NCBI GenBank assembly: GCA_013398615.1
Contig: VZSR01003282.1
Location: 5,968,901-6,032,900, forward strand
Length of the DNA: 64,000 bases
Source of the DNA: Brachypodius melanocephalos
Taxonomy: Eukaryota; Chordata; Aves; Passeriformes; Pycnonotidae
Direction: 5' to 3'
Below are positions 50,019 to 62,835 of this stretch, piece by piece. The position numbers were made by a program, and so were the translations under genes. The stretch's first letter is position 1. Each line of letters starts with the position of its first letter. The notes under the pieces were generated by a model. The model saw nothing but the letters and a program-made list of their open reading frames with translations. It ran no database searches and was not told where the DNA came from.

Positions 50019-53000
50019 GTACTATAAAAATAGTTGAACACCATACAATGCTATAATAAGATAAAGTAATAAAACAGTGTCCCCTAGAAACCTGTGTGCA
50101 GGGAGAGACATTTTAGTGGTAAAGTCTGCTGTTAGTTGCTGAAAGGGCTCCAAAGGGCTGTTTTTCTGCTGAGCACTGTCTCTTCCAATTACTTGCAATC
50201 CTATATCCTGCTACTAATCCTATAATGTAATCCTCTTCCACTCTCTCATCCTTGGTTACCCAAATTGCACCTTCAAGCCAATAGTAACAAGTACATTTTT
50301 CAAGCCTTCTGCTTTTTTCAAGAGCAAAATGGTTATAAAAAAACAAATGCAGTAGAGGCTTTTCTAGGGGAGAAGTCAATTGAGCTTATGGAAACGTGGG
50401 AGATGTCATGGTGCAGGGAGAAGGGAGATGCTAAGGATTACAGTAGCAGGAAACTCTTGGAGCAGTTGTAGCATGGGAAATTGCTGCTCACTGCAAAGTT
50501 TTTGTTTGCACCTCTGACCTGACTAATGAATTATGAGACTCTAGATGCAAAGAGCTGTTCTGCAGTTACCCACTGCCCTCCATTTTCATGTCCCAGCTGG
50601 GAGAGAGCAGGGTTAACATTGATCAGATGTCAAAGGGACTATATGTGCCTTATGTGACCTGAATGGAAAGCAAACTTCCTTTATACTCCGTGTTTGCAAG
50701 TTTTATGGCACTGGCTTCCACCTTGGAGATTTGAATTTCTATTTATTATATTTCCAGTGAAACAAATACTCTACAGGAAAACCCAGATGCTGTTCTTGCC
50801 CCTCGGTCCTCCTATCAAACAGTCTGGGAAATGTTTGCTGAGCAGCCTGAATCAGAGAGGGATTCTTTCCTGGAAGATGTTTTCCCAAGTGGGTTCCTCT
50901 GGGGCATATCCACAGGTGCCTTTAACATTGAAGGAGCTTGGGCAGAGGATGGGAAAGGAGAAAGCATCTGGGACCAGTTTGGCCATGAGGGCCATGTCCA
51001 CATGAACCAAACAGCAGACGTGGCATGTGACAGCTACTACAAAACTGGCTATGACATTTACCTGCTTAGGGGTGTTCACCCCCAGCTGTACAAATTTTCT
51101 GTATCCTGGTCTAGAATTTTCCCTGCTGGTACCAACAAGACCATCAATTCCAAGGGTGTTGATTATTACAACAACTTAATTGACCGTATGTTGGAGGCTA
51201 ACGTAGAGCCCATGGTGACTCTGTTCCACTGGGACCTGCCTCAAGCTCTGCAGGCTCTTGGTGGCTGGCAGAATGAAAGTATCACAGATGCTTTTGTGAG
51301 CTATGCAGACTTCTGCTTTTCCATGTTTGGGGATCGGGTCAAGCTCTGGATTACGTTCCATGAGCCCTGGGTTATCAGCTATGCTGGCTACGGCACCGGA
51401 GAGCATCCTCCAGGAATCACTGACCCAGGAGCAGCATCTTACAAGGTAGGGGCGCAGGAAAATTAGGATCCTGCAGCTACTCTTACTGGGTTGTTTTCCA
51501 TGATGATTCTGTTCTTTAACTATGTTCAAACCTAATGTGGCTTCTGAGACAACTATTTGGTTGCTAGATTTATGATACTTGTTTAAAATGGGTTATTTAA
51601 CAGAGGCCAAGTGTTCTTATTTTATATTTCTATTCTGAAAGCTGACGTGGATAGATAGTCAGATTCTTTTCCTTATCCCAAAACCTACTACACTCCTTGT
51701 CTATCATTATTTGTTTTGTCACGGTGTTTTCTTTTGGACGGAGAGGACATTTTCACATGGCAGTAAACCCAATGCTTAAGAGTTTTTGTGCAATGCAGTG
51801 TGACACATTTTCCTCTGCTTTCTGCTCCCAGGTTGCTCACACAATTCTCAAGGCCCATGCCAAGGTCTGGCACCTGTATAATGATAAATACCGTTCTCAG
51901 CAACTGGGGAAGGTGGGGCTGGTGCTGAACTCAGACTGGGCTGAACCCAAGACTCCAACCAGCTCCGAGGATGTGGGGGCATCTGAGAGGTACCTGCAGT
52001 TCATGCTTGGCTGGTTTGCTCACCCCATATTTGTTAATGGTGATTACCCAGATATCCTGAAGGCTCAGATCCAGGAAGTGAACCAGCAGTGCTCCATGAC
52101 AGTTGCACAGCTGCCTGTGTTTACAGAGGAGGAGAAGTCCTTGGTGAAAGGGACTGCAGATTTCTTTGGCCTTTCCCATTACACTTCACGCCTGGTCAGT
52201 GCCGGCACTAACGGGACGTGCACATCAGGCTATGAGAGCATTGGGAACTTCTCCTTGCATGTAGATCCTTCCTGGCCACAGGCTGCCTCTTCTTGGATCC
52301 ATGTGGTCCCTTGGGGATTAAGAAGGCTGCTGAAGTTTGTATCCCAGGAATACACAGGGTCAAAGATCCCAATATACATAGCAGGGAATGGTGTGCCAAC
52401 AGGAGACACCGGAGATCTTCTCAATGACACTCTGCGAGTGGAATACTTCCGCCAGTACATCAATGAGGCCCTGAAAGGTATGGAGAAATCGAATTATTTT
52501 ATTTTTTTTTTATTTGAGACAAGGGTTACTCTAGCCCTTCTATGGTGGTTAACTTTAAAACATCACCACTCACACAGTGATGTGAGGTCAGCCGCCTGTT
52601 GTGGGTAATGAGTGTGACTTTATATACTTAAGCCTACTTGGTGTCCAGATATGGAGCCCTCCATTCTCTTTAGATATTGGAATGCATTTTTTAATATATG
52701 GATTAATGTAGCCTGGACCTCTGTGAGAACACTGTTCATACACTCCAGTTCCCCTGGAGATGACTGGCCTGCAGGCTCTTGCCTGTAGACCTCTCGTAAA
52801 TTGGGGCTGAACTGCCGTTACCAATTAATCAGATCTAAGTAGCAGTAACCACTTCAGACTGGAAATACCTCCCTAAAATTTCTACCTCAATCATTTTGAG
52901 AATATTTAGGTTATGCTTGTATCTTTGCAAGTTGTGTATCTTTTGACATAAAAATAGCATTAGTGGCAAGTTCTGGACAAACACAGAGAGCTGAGATTTC

Positions 53001-56000
53001 AAACTGAGATTTGACTGATGCTCTCTAGGTAGACTAAACAATACTGTCTGGAAAACTTTAAACATGCTCTGTATTATATATAATGATCAGTGGGTACAGC
53101 ATTTGATCTGCTTCACCTAGATCTCAACATGGTGCTAGAAGTGTTGAAAGAGCTACAGAAAACACAATTTAGCATTGCTATTACATGTTAGCAGAAGTAA
53201 AGAGGATGGACTGCACATGGGAGTGAACATCTTTTTTAATAAGAGAGATTTAGTGCTTTTTTGTAAGCAATGTGAGGAGGGATGCTGGACTTGCCTCTGC
53301 TGGTATTGGGTACACTGTGAAATTCTCCTGTGCTCAGGGAATATAGGCAAGCACTAAATACCTGCAATGTTTCAGTTTAATTACAGTGTTAAATCTAAAA
53401 GTGCACCATACACCTGAATTGATGAAATCTGTTTGAAAACAAGAACACAGGGGAAGGGATACCAGTGGCACAAGTGTCGTGTACTCAGATACCTCTTGAC
53501 TAATACTTCTTTTCTCACACATTTCTATCACTAAGCATTTTTACCAGCTCCTATTAAGGTGCTGACTGCTTTTCCTGCCAGATACTCTTAATTGTTTGGG
53601 AAGTTTTTTTAGCCTTTAAAACCATTTGTAAGGATTTGGCTTGTCACACATATCCTTGGCTGTGGTGCTTCTGTTGTGCTGAGCTGTGTTCAGAAGATGT
53701 TCAGGTGGGTAATTAACAATGTCTCATTGTTTCTGTGGCAGCGGTGAAACTTGACTCCATTGATGTCCAGTCCTACATTGCTCGGTCCTTGCTTGATGGC
53801 TTTGAAGGCCCAGCGGGATACAGCCTAAAATTTGGGCTGCATCACGTAGACTTTGAAGATAGCAACAGGCCAAGGACTCCCAAGGCATCTGCTTACTTCT
53901 ATTCCAGTGTTATTGAAAAAAATGGTTTTCCATCCCCAGCCTTGGGCAGATCTGCACCAGTGGTGTTTGACTGGCCTGTGCCATCAAAGCTGCCAAATTT
54001 ACCAGCATCAGAAGTCCCCTCCAAGGCAAAGGTTGTCTGGCAGAAGTTTTCATCCCAGACTGACTTTGAAAGAGACATGTATTTTTATGGGACATTCCCA
54101 GAGGATTTTACGTGGGGTGTGTCTTCCTCTGCCTACCAGATAGAGGGAGGTTGGGATGCTGATGGCAAAGGACCCAGCATTTGGGATAACTTCACCCATG
54201 TCCCAGGGAATGTAAACAATAACGAAACTGGAGATATAGCTTGTGATAGCTACAACAAGATGGAGGAAGACCTTTACATGCTGAGAGCCTTAGGGGTGAA
54301 GAACTATCGTTTTTCCGTGTCCTGGCCTCGAATTTTCCCCACTGGAAGGAACAACTCAATCAACAGCCATGGAGTCGAATACTACAACCGTCTCTTTGAT
54401 AGACTGATTGCAAACAACATCACTCCAATTGTCACTCTCTATCACTGGGACCTACCACAAGCTCTCCAGGACATCGGTGGCTGGGAGAACAATGAGATGA
54501 TTGACCTGTTTGACAGCTTTTCAGACTTCTGTTTCCAGACCTTTGGAGACAGGGTGAAGTTCTGGATTACGTTCAATGAACCCAACCTCCTTATCTGGCG
54601 GAGCTACGGCGAAGGATCGTTCCCACCCAATGTCAAGGACCCTGGCATCACTCCCTACAGGGTTGCCCACATCTTACTGAAAACTCATGCCAGGGTCTAC
54701 CACACCTACGACGACAAATACAGAGCGAGCCAGGGAGGGGTCATTGCCCTGTGCCCCTCCATTAGCTGGGGTGAGCCAAAGACACTCAGTGACCCCAGGG
54801 ACATTGAAGCTGCTGACAGGTACCTGCAGTTTTCAGTGGGTTGGTTCACACACCCAGTTTTCAAAAACGGGGACTACCCCGAGGTCATGAAGTGGAAGGT
54901 TGGGAACAGGAGCGAGCTCCAGGATCTGCCGTCGTCGCGCCTGCCAGTCTTCACAGCAGAGGAGCGCGAATACATCCGGGGCACGGCAGATGTCTTCTGC
55001 TTCAACACGTACTCTGCCAAAATTGTGAACCATTCAACAACACAACTGAGGCCCTTCTCTTATGAGTATGACCAGGAAATTTCAAAAACAGTTGACAGCT
55101 CCTGGCCTACCTCAGCTATCACTGACCATCGGGCTGTGGCCTGGGGTCTGAGGAGGCTCCTGAACTGGATCAAAGAGGAATATGGAAACCCTCCCATATA
55201 TATAATTGAGAATGGTGTGGGGATAAATACCGAATCAGATTTTGATGACAATGCCAGAATATTTTACCACAAAACATACATTGATGAAGCTTTAAAAGGT
55301 ACCAGAATTTGCTTTTGTTCTGTTAGTGTTGTGTGTCTCCCCTCTAGATTTCTGGTTACTTGACTTCTCTGAAGAGTACTTTTTAAAAGTGATTGATATC
55401 AGTCTTTAAATAGTCTGAACACAATATGAACATAGCATTTTTTTTTTATGATCTCCTTTGCATGGCTGTACCTTTTTTTCCTCCAACTGTGAAGATTCTC
55501 TCAATGACCTTAGTTGACCAGTGCCACCTGTATGAAACTAGAAGTCTGTATGTGCTTGCATGTAAATTCTTTAGGGGTCATTTATTGTGTGATTATGCCA
55601 CTGATGCTCCTCCATTTTTTCTTCTGTCTTTCAGCTTACAAGGTAGACGGTGTTAATCTGAAAGGATACAACGTTTGGTCTTTGATGGATAACTTTGAAT
55701 GGGTCGATGGTTATGGTCCAAGATTTGGATTGCATCAGATTGATTTTGACAACCCCAACAGGCCAAGAACGCCAAAGCGCTCTGCTGTGTACTATGCAGA
55801 AATCATCCGCAATAACGGCATCCCACTGCCCAAGGATGATGAATTTTTATATGGAGTGTTCCCAGAGAACTTCTTGTGGAGTGTAGCAACTGCAGCTTAC
55901 CAGGTCAGGAAAGTGAGATGGACTCCTGAATTATCTGTGGACAGTTAATTCATTGTGTGGCACCACCACAGGCTGAATTCTTTGCTAGGCCGAGACCTAA

Positions 56001-59000
56001 ATTTGGGTTTGCTAATAATTCTTCCCCCATTTTCAATAACAGATTGAGGGAGGATGGAGAGCAGATGGGAAAGGACTTAGCATTTGGGACAAATATTCCC
56101 ACACTCCCTTGAGAATTGGCAATGATGAGAATGGAGATGTAGCTTGTGACAGCTACCACAGGATTGAGGAGGATGTGGAGATGCTGAAAAGCCTCAAGGT
56201 GTCTCACTATCGCTTCTCAATCTCCTGGTCCCGTGTTCTCCCAGATGGGACCACCAGGTACATCAATGAAAATGGGCTGAACTACTATGAGAGGCTGATC
56301 GATGCCCTGCTGGCAGCCAACATTACACCTCAGGTAATTACTCGCAGTAACTTTCAGGTAACTAAAAAATAGCAAACCCCAAATCTGACGCTCAGAGCAA
56401 TGTGTGTGTTTCCATCCACACCCTCCTTCACACTGAAATTGTTTTTCAGGGTTCTTCATTTCAATTTTGTGAACATGGGATATTGCATAAGCAAATGAAC
56501 ATGGAATGTAGGGATATGTTGAAATTACTGCTTGGAAAGACCACAATAAACTTATTGCTGGCTGTTTCCAATTGCCTTCTCGTCCTTTTACCTTGGAAAC
56601 AGATTCCACAGGGACCTATGCAGGGATCTTTCAGACACGGCGGTGAGACTGACTAGTGTAGTTCCCAGGATCTTCCTTCTTGCCTTTGTTAGAGATAGAT
56701 GTAACTTTATTCTTCTGGGAGTCAGGGAGCTCCACTGGTCAGTGTTACTTGTCACATGCAATGGACAGTGACCTCACTCCTGCATCAGCACTGCTGAGTG
56801 ACTCTGAGCTGTCCTCATACCCCTGTACAAGCCCAGACAGGTGTTCTGGTGGATCGTATTTCACCTGAGAGTCAGTGCAGGTGCAGCAGGTCTTCACTGA
56901 TGAGTTCTTTTTGTCACAAGTTGGTTTTTGGTAAAAGCTTCATCTTCACCATTAGGCAGTCCCTAAAGAAACTGGCAAAAATGTACTTTATTGACTGCAT
57001 GAGTGATCACTACAACATCAAACTATGTTAGGAACAGGTAACTGCAGATGAAAGCAGTTATTTGTGTGCTTTGATCTGCGATTGCCTGTTCCTAACACAG
57101 TTATTAAAAAGCACAAAGTTTATTTGTGGTCATAAATGAATCTGAGGTACTGTGAGAGTGACTGGTTGAGTCCTTTTTCCTCCTGTCTTTCCCCACAGGT
57201 AACTCTCTATCACTGGGACCTCCCACAGGCGCTGCAAGACCTTGGTGGGTGGGAGAATGATACCATAGTTCAGAGGTTTAAGGAATATGCTGAGGTCATT
57301 TTCCAGAGGCTGGGAGATAAAGTGAAATTTTGGATAACCCTCAATGAACCCTACAACACTGCTTATCTTGGCTATGGCGTTGGCACAGCTGCTCCAGGTA
57401 AGACTGCTGGGCATAACGTCAGAGCCCTCATGGCACTGTCAGCACAGTTGTTCTATGCTGCAGCAGAGTAGTTCCTTGGGGCTTGCAAAGGTAGAACAAG
57501 GAAGATGGTGTGCTGTGGATAGATGGGTTTGGATTGCTGTGGTGTGGTGAACAGGTCCTTCTTTTACTCTGCCTCCCACCTCCAAGTCTGGATTACACTT
57601 GCTGCCTGGAGCAGGTCTTATTTCCAGACCAGCTCCAGGGACTGTGGAGAAGAGTTAGGGCTGAAGGAAAACCCAGCTCAGCAGCAGGGTTAGAACCAAG
57701 AAGACAGGGGATGTGAGCTGACCTGAACACACAGCTTTCTGCTTTCCAGAATGGCAGCAGCAGCCTGCTGCCAAGACTGGCAGTCCATGTCCCACTGCAG
57801 AGGGAGGAGGGGACAATGCAAGGTCCTCCTTGCACAGCCTTCCATGGCAGCTGCTCCTTCAGCTGCCTCTGCCTAGCACTGGTTGCCGCCCCGGGCTGGG
57901 CTTGGGGCACCAGGTGTTGCACATTCATTCCTTTACCGAGGGCAGTTCTGGGGGCCTCGGGGTTGTGTTAACCTGGGAAGCAGCCATGGGAGGGCTGGGA
58001 AGCAGCCATGGGAGGGGTGGGAAGTGCTGCTCCACTGCCTGTGCTGTCCCTGCAGGTGTCTCGGTTCAGCCAGGGAGTGCTCCCTACACCGTGGGACACA
58101 ACCTGATCAAGGCACACGCTGAGGTCTGGCACCTCTACAACGAGACCTACCGGGCCAAGCAGGGAGGGCTCATCTCCATCACCATCAACTCTGACTGGGC
58201 AGAGCCACGCAACCCACACAGCCAGGAGGATGTGGAAGCTGCCAGACGATTCATGCAGGTACAGAGACCCCTGCTCACAGCTCTCCCTGCTGCCCCAGGT
58301 GACAATCCCTATTCAGGTGCTGCACGTGCCCAGAACCCAGGTCAGCATCTCACTGAAATAAAATGGTGAGGCAGAGGCATCACTGCAAGGAAATGTATCC
58401 CCCTCTTATGAGGGCTGATCAAGAATGCAAAAGAAATGAGACAAAATATGGTTGCAGTGACACAAGCTCAATAAATTTACTGCTGTTGTATGGGCGTCCC
58501 TTTGTATGTCCATGTGCCTGTTATAAATTCAGGTATCACCTATAAAGCAGCACGTGACAGAGGAATGGATTAATCCCATGATTTGATATATGATTTATCC
58601 TCCCTTATTTCCTGGTTTAGTTTTTTCTAGGTTGGTTTGCTCACCCCATTTTCAAAAATGGTGATTATAGTGAAGTGATGAAAAGAAGGATTCGGGAACG
58701 AAGTCTGGCTCAGGGCCTGAGCAAGTCCCGGTAAGAGCTCAGGCACACACCTGCTTTTGTTTCACTTGGCTGTGCTGAAAGGTGCTTTTCTTACAGAAAT
58801 TATACATTTCAATGCTTCTATTCCAATGTTACTGTAAAAAAACCCACCTTATTGTATTCTCACAGAAAAATCCTAGTGTACATTTTCAGAGAATCACAAA
58901 ATGGTTTGTGTTGGAAGGGACCTTAAAGATAACTTAGTTCCAATCTAGTCAGGGGGGCTTTGCCTATTCCCTTGTCTTTACCTCTCTTGCAAACTAAATT

Positions 59001-62000
59001 GCCTAATGTATCTTTGAGGTAGTAAATTAGGAGCTCAGTGACACAGTAACTGCCCTGCATTAGCCACAGTACTTTACCTGATGCTGTGGTAAATTTAACT
59101 TTTCTTAAAACTATGTACTGAACTTATTGAACCCTCTCAGTTATATTTCTTAATTTCCATTGCCAGTTCCCAGTTTCTCTCCTTGTGCTTGTGGTGCTGG
59201 TACCAGGAATCCCAGCATTACTCATAGAGTGTGTGCAAAGTGTATTCTCTGTTTTCTCTTGCAGACTTCCAGAATTTACTGAAAGTGAAAAACAAAGAAT
59301 TAAAGGCACATACGACTACTTTGGTCTAAATCATTTTACCACTGTTTTAACATACAACCTAAACTATGCTGAGGGTGTTATGTCATACGACTCTGATAGG
59401 TAAGAGATGAATGTAAATTATTGGTCAAGTAAAATCTGCACACCTGGAGTCTGGGTTAACTGACAAGTGTAAATTTATAGCAAATAAAGCTGTGAGATAG
59501 GTGTTTTAAGCTGTTGTAAGCAATACTTGGTCTAATATAACCAAGCAGTACTTGAGGTGTTGTTATTTTCACACAAGTCCAGCAACAGCTTTTTTCTTAC
59601 AGACGTGAGGTGATAAACAGTATTTATCATATTTCCTGCCTCCAAGCTGCAGTTTAAACTGTGAGGTGTTATCCTGGTTAATGGATACTGATCCATTTCC
59701 TGTTAAACAGGTTTAAGTGCCTCACTGCATTGGATAAATATAAATTCAAAGCCTAAATAGCTATATTACTTAACAGTTAAGTAGATTAAGTCTTGATTTT
59801 TTATTTATATATATATATATATATATATTTTATATAATACATATTATATATATTAATAGCTATGTATTTATATATAGATACTAATTTCATTCTTCAACTT
59901 CAAAAAGTAAACAATAGGCGCTTACTACTTTTTCTAATGAGAGTTCAGGTAATGGTGGGACCACACATGGGGGTGAAATTGTCTCCTTTCTAAAATGTTT
60001 CCACAGGGAATAGATGAAATTATATCACTTTCCTTTGCTGCTACATCCCAGCCCTTTATAGTTTAACCCTGTAGGACAGCGGGCTCATTACATTCCTGCA
60101 TGTAATGTAAAGGGCAATTTTGTGTGCTCAAGCACTGCATTATGCCTTGAAAAGTAGAAATATTATATATTGCAGTATACAAAGATTTGGAACCAACATG
60201 ACGTTGTCAGCCACAGCTGACTTACAGAGAGTGTTACTGTAAATCAAAGCAGAAGTGTGTTTTAGGCTTGTGAGCACCAGCAGCACCTCAGCCCTGGGCA
60301 CAGAGGCTGTCTGTGCCCCTGGGCACATGGGACTGTCCCTGAGCAGTGTCTTCTTCCCCAGGGGCGTAGCCACAGAGACTGACCGCAGCTGGCTGAGCTC
60401 TGGTTCCCTCTGGCTGAAGGTGACACCCTTTGGATTCAGGAAGATCCTCAGGTGGATAAAGGAAGAGTACAACAACCCTCCCATTTATGTGACTGAAAAT
60501 GGGATCTCAGAAAGGGGAGCCTTTGAATTCAATGACACTTGGAGAATGCATTACTATCAGACCTACATTAATGAGGCACTGAAAGGTGAGTGTGATTATT
60601 GACATCCGGTCATCCAAAGCTCTAGAGAGCAGCAGTGGCTTTGCCATGAGACTGATGAGTATAAAGCAAGAAGAGCTGATAGACCACTGCCATCACACTT
60701 ACAAGCTGCACAGTTACATGGGTTTACTGAATCCACTTCCAAGAGCCTTTGGGTTTACCAAAAACTGCCTGTGGATAGTCACAAATGTGCCAGGAAAGAA
60801 CAAAGCCTGAGTTTAGTGGGGTAACCTGCAGGTTCCTTGATTTGCTGCACCTGGTGAGAGAAGGTACTACTACCTGATAAACTACTTCTAGTCTGACTGC
60901 TGCTGTGTCTGAAAACTGCATCTTTTTTTAAAAACAGTAAAAACTCAACCCCCAAACTGGTTTCAGTTACAGCAGTGGTGAAACAACTTCAGGAAAGGGC
61001 TTTTTCAGTTTGCTTTTCTGATGTACTGGGAAGAGCCAGGTGTTCAGACATTTACTGCCTTGCAGCAGCAGCAAGGCCCCACAAACATTTGTTTAGGCGA
61101 TGGTTGCATTTTAATGGGTTTTCTTCTCTATTCCTAAACCTTTGTTTTCTTGTACAAAAGCTTTGATTTTTGGAGCAGAGAAAAGCAGTGTCCAGTCCTG
61201 GGCACTGAGTGAACTACTGTGGCTTCTTGTTGGCTGTAACTTGGCAGCTGAGCTACCTCAAAGCAGCTGAGCCACATCAACACAGGGGAGAGGTGGGAAT
61301 GGGGAGAACAAAACCAGTGAGACCCAAGTGGCAATAACCTCACTGTGTGCCATGGGTGGAGGTTTGGAGCACCTTCCTGCCCTGGCTGGCCGAGGGGTGA
61401 CCACTGACCTGTTCTCTCTTCTCTCTGCTTCTGCCTGCAGCCATTGTGCTCGACGGTGTTGACTTACGGGGCTACACTGCCTGGACACTGATGGACAACC
61501 TCGAGTGGGCAGCGGGTTTTGTGGAAAAGTTTGGGCTCTACTATGTGAATTTCTCAGACCCTGCCTTGCCACGGCACCCCAGGGCCTCAGCCAAGTATTA
61601 TTCACAGATCATAAACTGCAATGGCTTCCCAGACCCAGCAATGGGCCCGCATCCCTGTCTGGAACAGGAACCAGAAGGTAAGTGATGCAGCAGAAACGGT
61701 GCTAATCCAAAAGAGTTCCATAATCTAAGGTTTTTAGAGACACCACCATTTTCTGCAATTCCAGTCAATGTCACTTCCCATGCACAACCAGACTAACAAC
61801 TCAACCCTTGTGCAAGAGCACCTCAAGACAATGCCAGTCTTAAAAATGTAGCAGAAGTTATTCCATCAGATATTTCTCCAGCAGAACTGCCCAAGATGCT
61901 TTCCAAACCACACACATTCACTACTCCCACAAGATTGTTTAGAAAAATTTTGAATACTTTATACAAATCCTTGTTTTGGGTAAGGCTTTGGAAATACTGA

Positions 62001-62517
62001 TTCTTTTGTCATTTGTGTCTTCTCAATGGGAGTAGTACAATGAAAAGCAAGCAGTGTTAGTGTGGGGGTTTGGGAATGAGAATATTCACCTGTATACTAT
62101 CAGGCACTGCACTATCAGCCTCAGCTGTGCCTTTACTCTGAGCTAGAGTTGTATCAGTCCCTGATCCCCAGAACGACAGCTCCTGCCAGAGCATTGAAGG
62201 ACACAGTTAAAAGCCTGGTGGAGGCAGGAAGCAGCAGAGCCCACACCTGCATGAACAGTTCCCCCAGGCTCTGCACTAACACTGTCTCATTGTTTTCCCA
62301 TTCAGTGACACCAACAGACCCCACTCCAGCAGCAGCTGACAGCGTGCGCTTTTTGGGATTGGATTTGACACCCCAAGGTGCAGAAACAGGACTCTATGTG
62401 CTCTTTGCTCTTTCTGCAGTTGGAGCACTGGGCTTGGCTCTTTTTGCATACAAATATAGAAAATCATCCAAAAAATCCCATAAACAATCACACATAGAAC
62501 TTAGTACTAAAATGTAA
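45865..62517 (+). CDS. LCT: Lactase-phlorizin hydrolase, complete (four GH1 repeats, membrane-anchored)
   Basis: An intestinal brush-border beta-glycosidase that splits lactose and aryl or ceramide beta-glycosides. Exons: 45865-46528, 47438-47517, 48728-48811, 49492-49594, 49943-50018, 50758-51445, 51832-52477, 53742-55298, 55635-55903, 56043-56333, 57199-57397, 58056-58258, 58621-58730, 59265-59399, 60362-60585, 61441-61677, 62306-62517 (TAA). All splice phases join with no stop, giving 1925 residues (human 1927) in 17 coding exons as in human. It begins with a signal peptide (MDLLCKTVIIFLLVPLSLG). Four glycosidase-1-like repeats follow, then a membrane helix at about 1884-1904 (YVLFALSAVGALGLALF) and a short basic cytosolic tail. 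Catalytic pairs are complete in repeat III (Glu1060, Glu1270) and repeat IV (Glu1536, Glu1747) only. The ATG at 45865 is chosen because it starts the signal peptide; upstream in-frame codons include no ATG. Confidence 0.96.
49814..49860 (+). mobile_element. Short CR1-like fragment in LCT intron 4
   Basis: GGAGGTTGAGGTTGAATATT followed by AGGAAAAATTTCTTTC resembles the CR1 segment that reads GGAGGTTTAGGTTGG-TATTAGGAAAAA. It is very short, so the call is tentative. Confidence 0.5.
50758..54000 (+). other. LCT repeat II (exon 6 to early exon 8), inactive nucleophile
   Basis: Residues about 337-867. A complete GH1-like barrel with FLWGISTGAFNIEGAW, FHWDLPQAL and TFHEPW (acid/base Glu538 present, Asn replaced by His). 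The nucleophile motif reads IAGNG with Gly750 in place of Glu. Human repeat II has the same LAGNG change, so this repeat is inactive as a glycosidase. Confidence 0.85.
54080..55840 (+). other. LCT repeat III (exons 8-9), phlorizin-hydrolase site
   Basis: Residues about 894-1368, with FTWGVSSSAYQIEGGW, YHWDLPQAL, TFNEPN (acid/base Glu1060) and YIIENGVG (nucleophile Glu1270). In human this repeat carries the glucosidase that cleaves phlorizin and ceramide glycosides. The Thr usually found just before the nucleophile is Ile here. Confidence 0.88.
57026..57097. repeat. Long imperfect hairpin in LCT intron 10
   Basis: Left arm 57027-57056 (from GTTAGGAACAGG to AAAGCA) and right arm 57067-57096 (from TGCTTT to CCTGTTCCTAAC) are reverse complements at 26 of 30 positions around a 10-base loop. 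Two of the four mismatches would be G-U wobbles in RNA. One more flanking T-A pair extends the stem to 31. It resembles a small foldback element or a pre-miRNA-sized stem-loop. Confidence 0.85.
57973..58024 (+). repeat. 22-base tandem repeat just before LCT exon 12
   Basis: Two identical 22-base units (CTGGGAAGCAGCCATGGGAGGG) at 57973-57994 and 57995-58016, plus a partial GTGGGAAG. It ends 31 bases before the exon 12 acceptor at 58055/58056, close to where the branch point should be. Confidence 0.9.
58887..58965 (-). mobile_element. CR1 LINE 3'-end fragment in LCT intron 13, reverse orientation
   Basis: GAGAATCACAAAATGGTTTG, then TGTTGGAAGGGACCTTAAAG, AACTTAGTTCCAA and AGGGGGGCTTTGCC are the reverse complement of the CR1 3' UTR end. 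It is 5'-truncated and diverged. Confidence 0.85.
59806..59828 (+). repeat. (TA)n microsatellite in LCT intron 14
   Basis: A 23-base alternating TA run followed by about 60 bases of further TA-rich sequence. It is likely unstable in length between individuals. Confidence 0.95.
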
Positions 62518-62817
62518 TATTTCCACCTCATAAAATGTTTGTTTGGCTTTTCTTAAAAAAAAAAAAAAAGTCTATACCACCAGGAAAAGAAACTAGTGCT
62601 TGCAGTATTGCACCTTTCTGTCTTGCCTCATAGATGTTTCCCCAGGATTTTGTTGTTTGCTTTCCACTTCAAAAAGGGGGAGGAAAATTATTTTTCTGTG
62701 TTAACTTCTCCTTTGTCCATGGGCATTACTGATTTGATTTCTGAAAGACCAAAGTAAAATTGCTTGTTCCTATCTGCATATAAAGACTCTGAACACCAGC
62801 TGGTCTCTGTTCTTGCT

Positions 62818-62835
62818 TCATCATCATCATCATCA
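62818..62835 (+). repeat. (TCA)6 microsatellite in LCT 3' flank
   Basis: Six uninterrupted TCA units about 300 bases after the LCT stop codon, probably within its 3' UTR. Confidence 0.95.

Larger units (their letters stand above)
55846..61677 (+). other. LCT repeat IV (exons 9-16), lactase site
   Basis: Residues about 1372-1856, with FLWSVATAAYQIEGGW, YHWDLPQAL, TLNEPY (acid/base Glu1536) and YVTENGIS (nucleophile Glu1747). In human this repeat hydrolyses lactose. Both catalytic glutamates and their surroundings are intact. It is split over eight exons, unlike repeat III, which lies mostly in one large exon. Confidence 0.88.
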
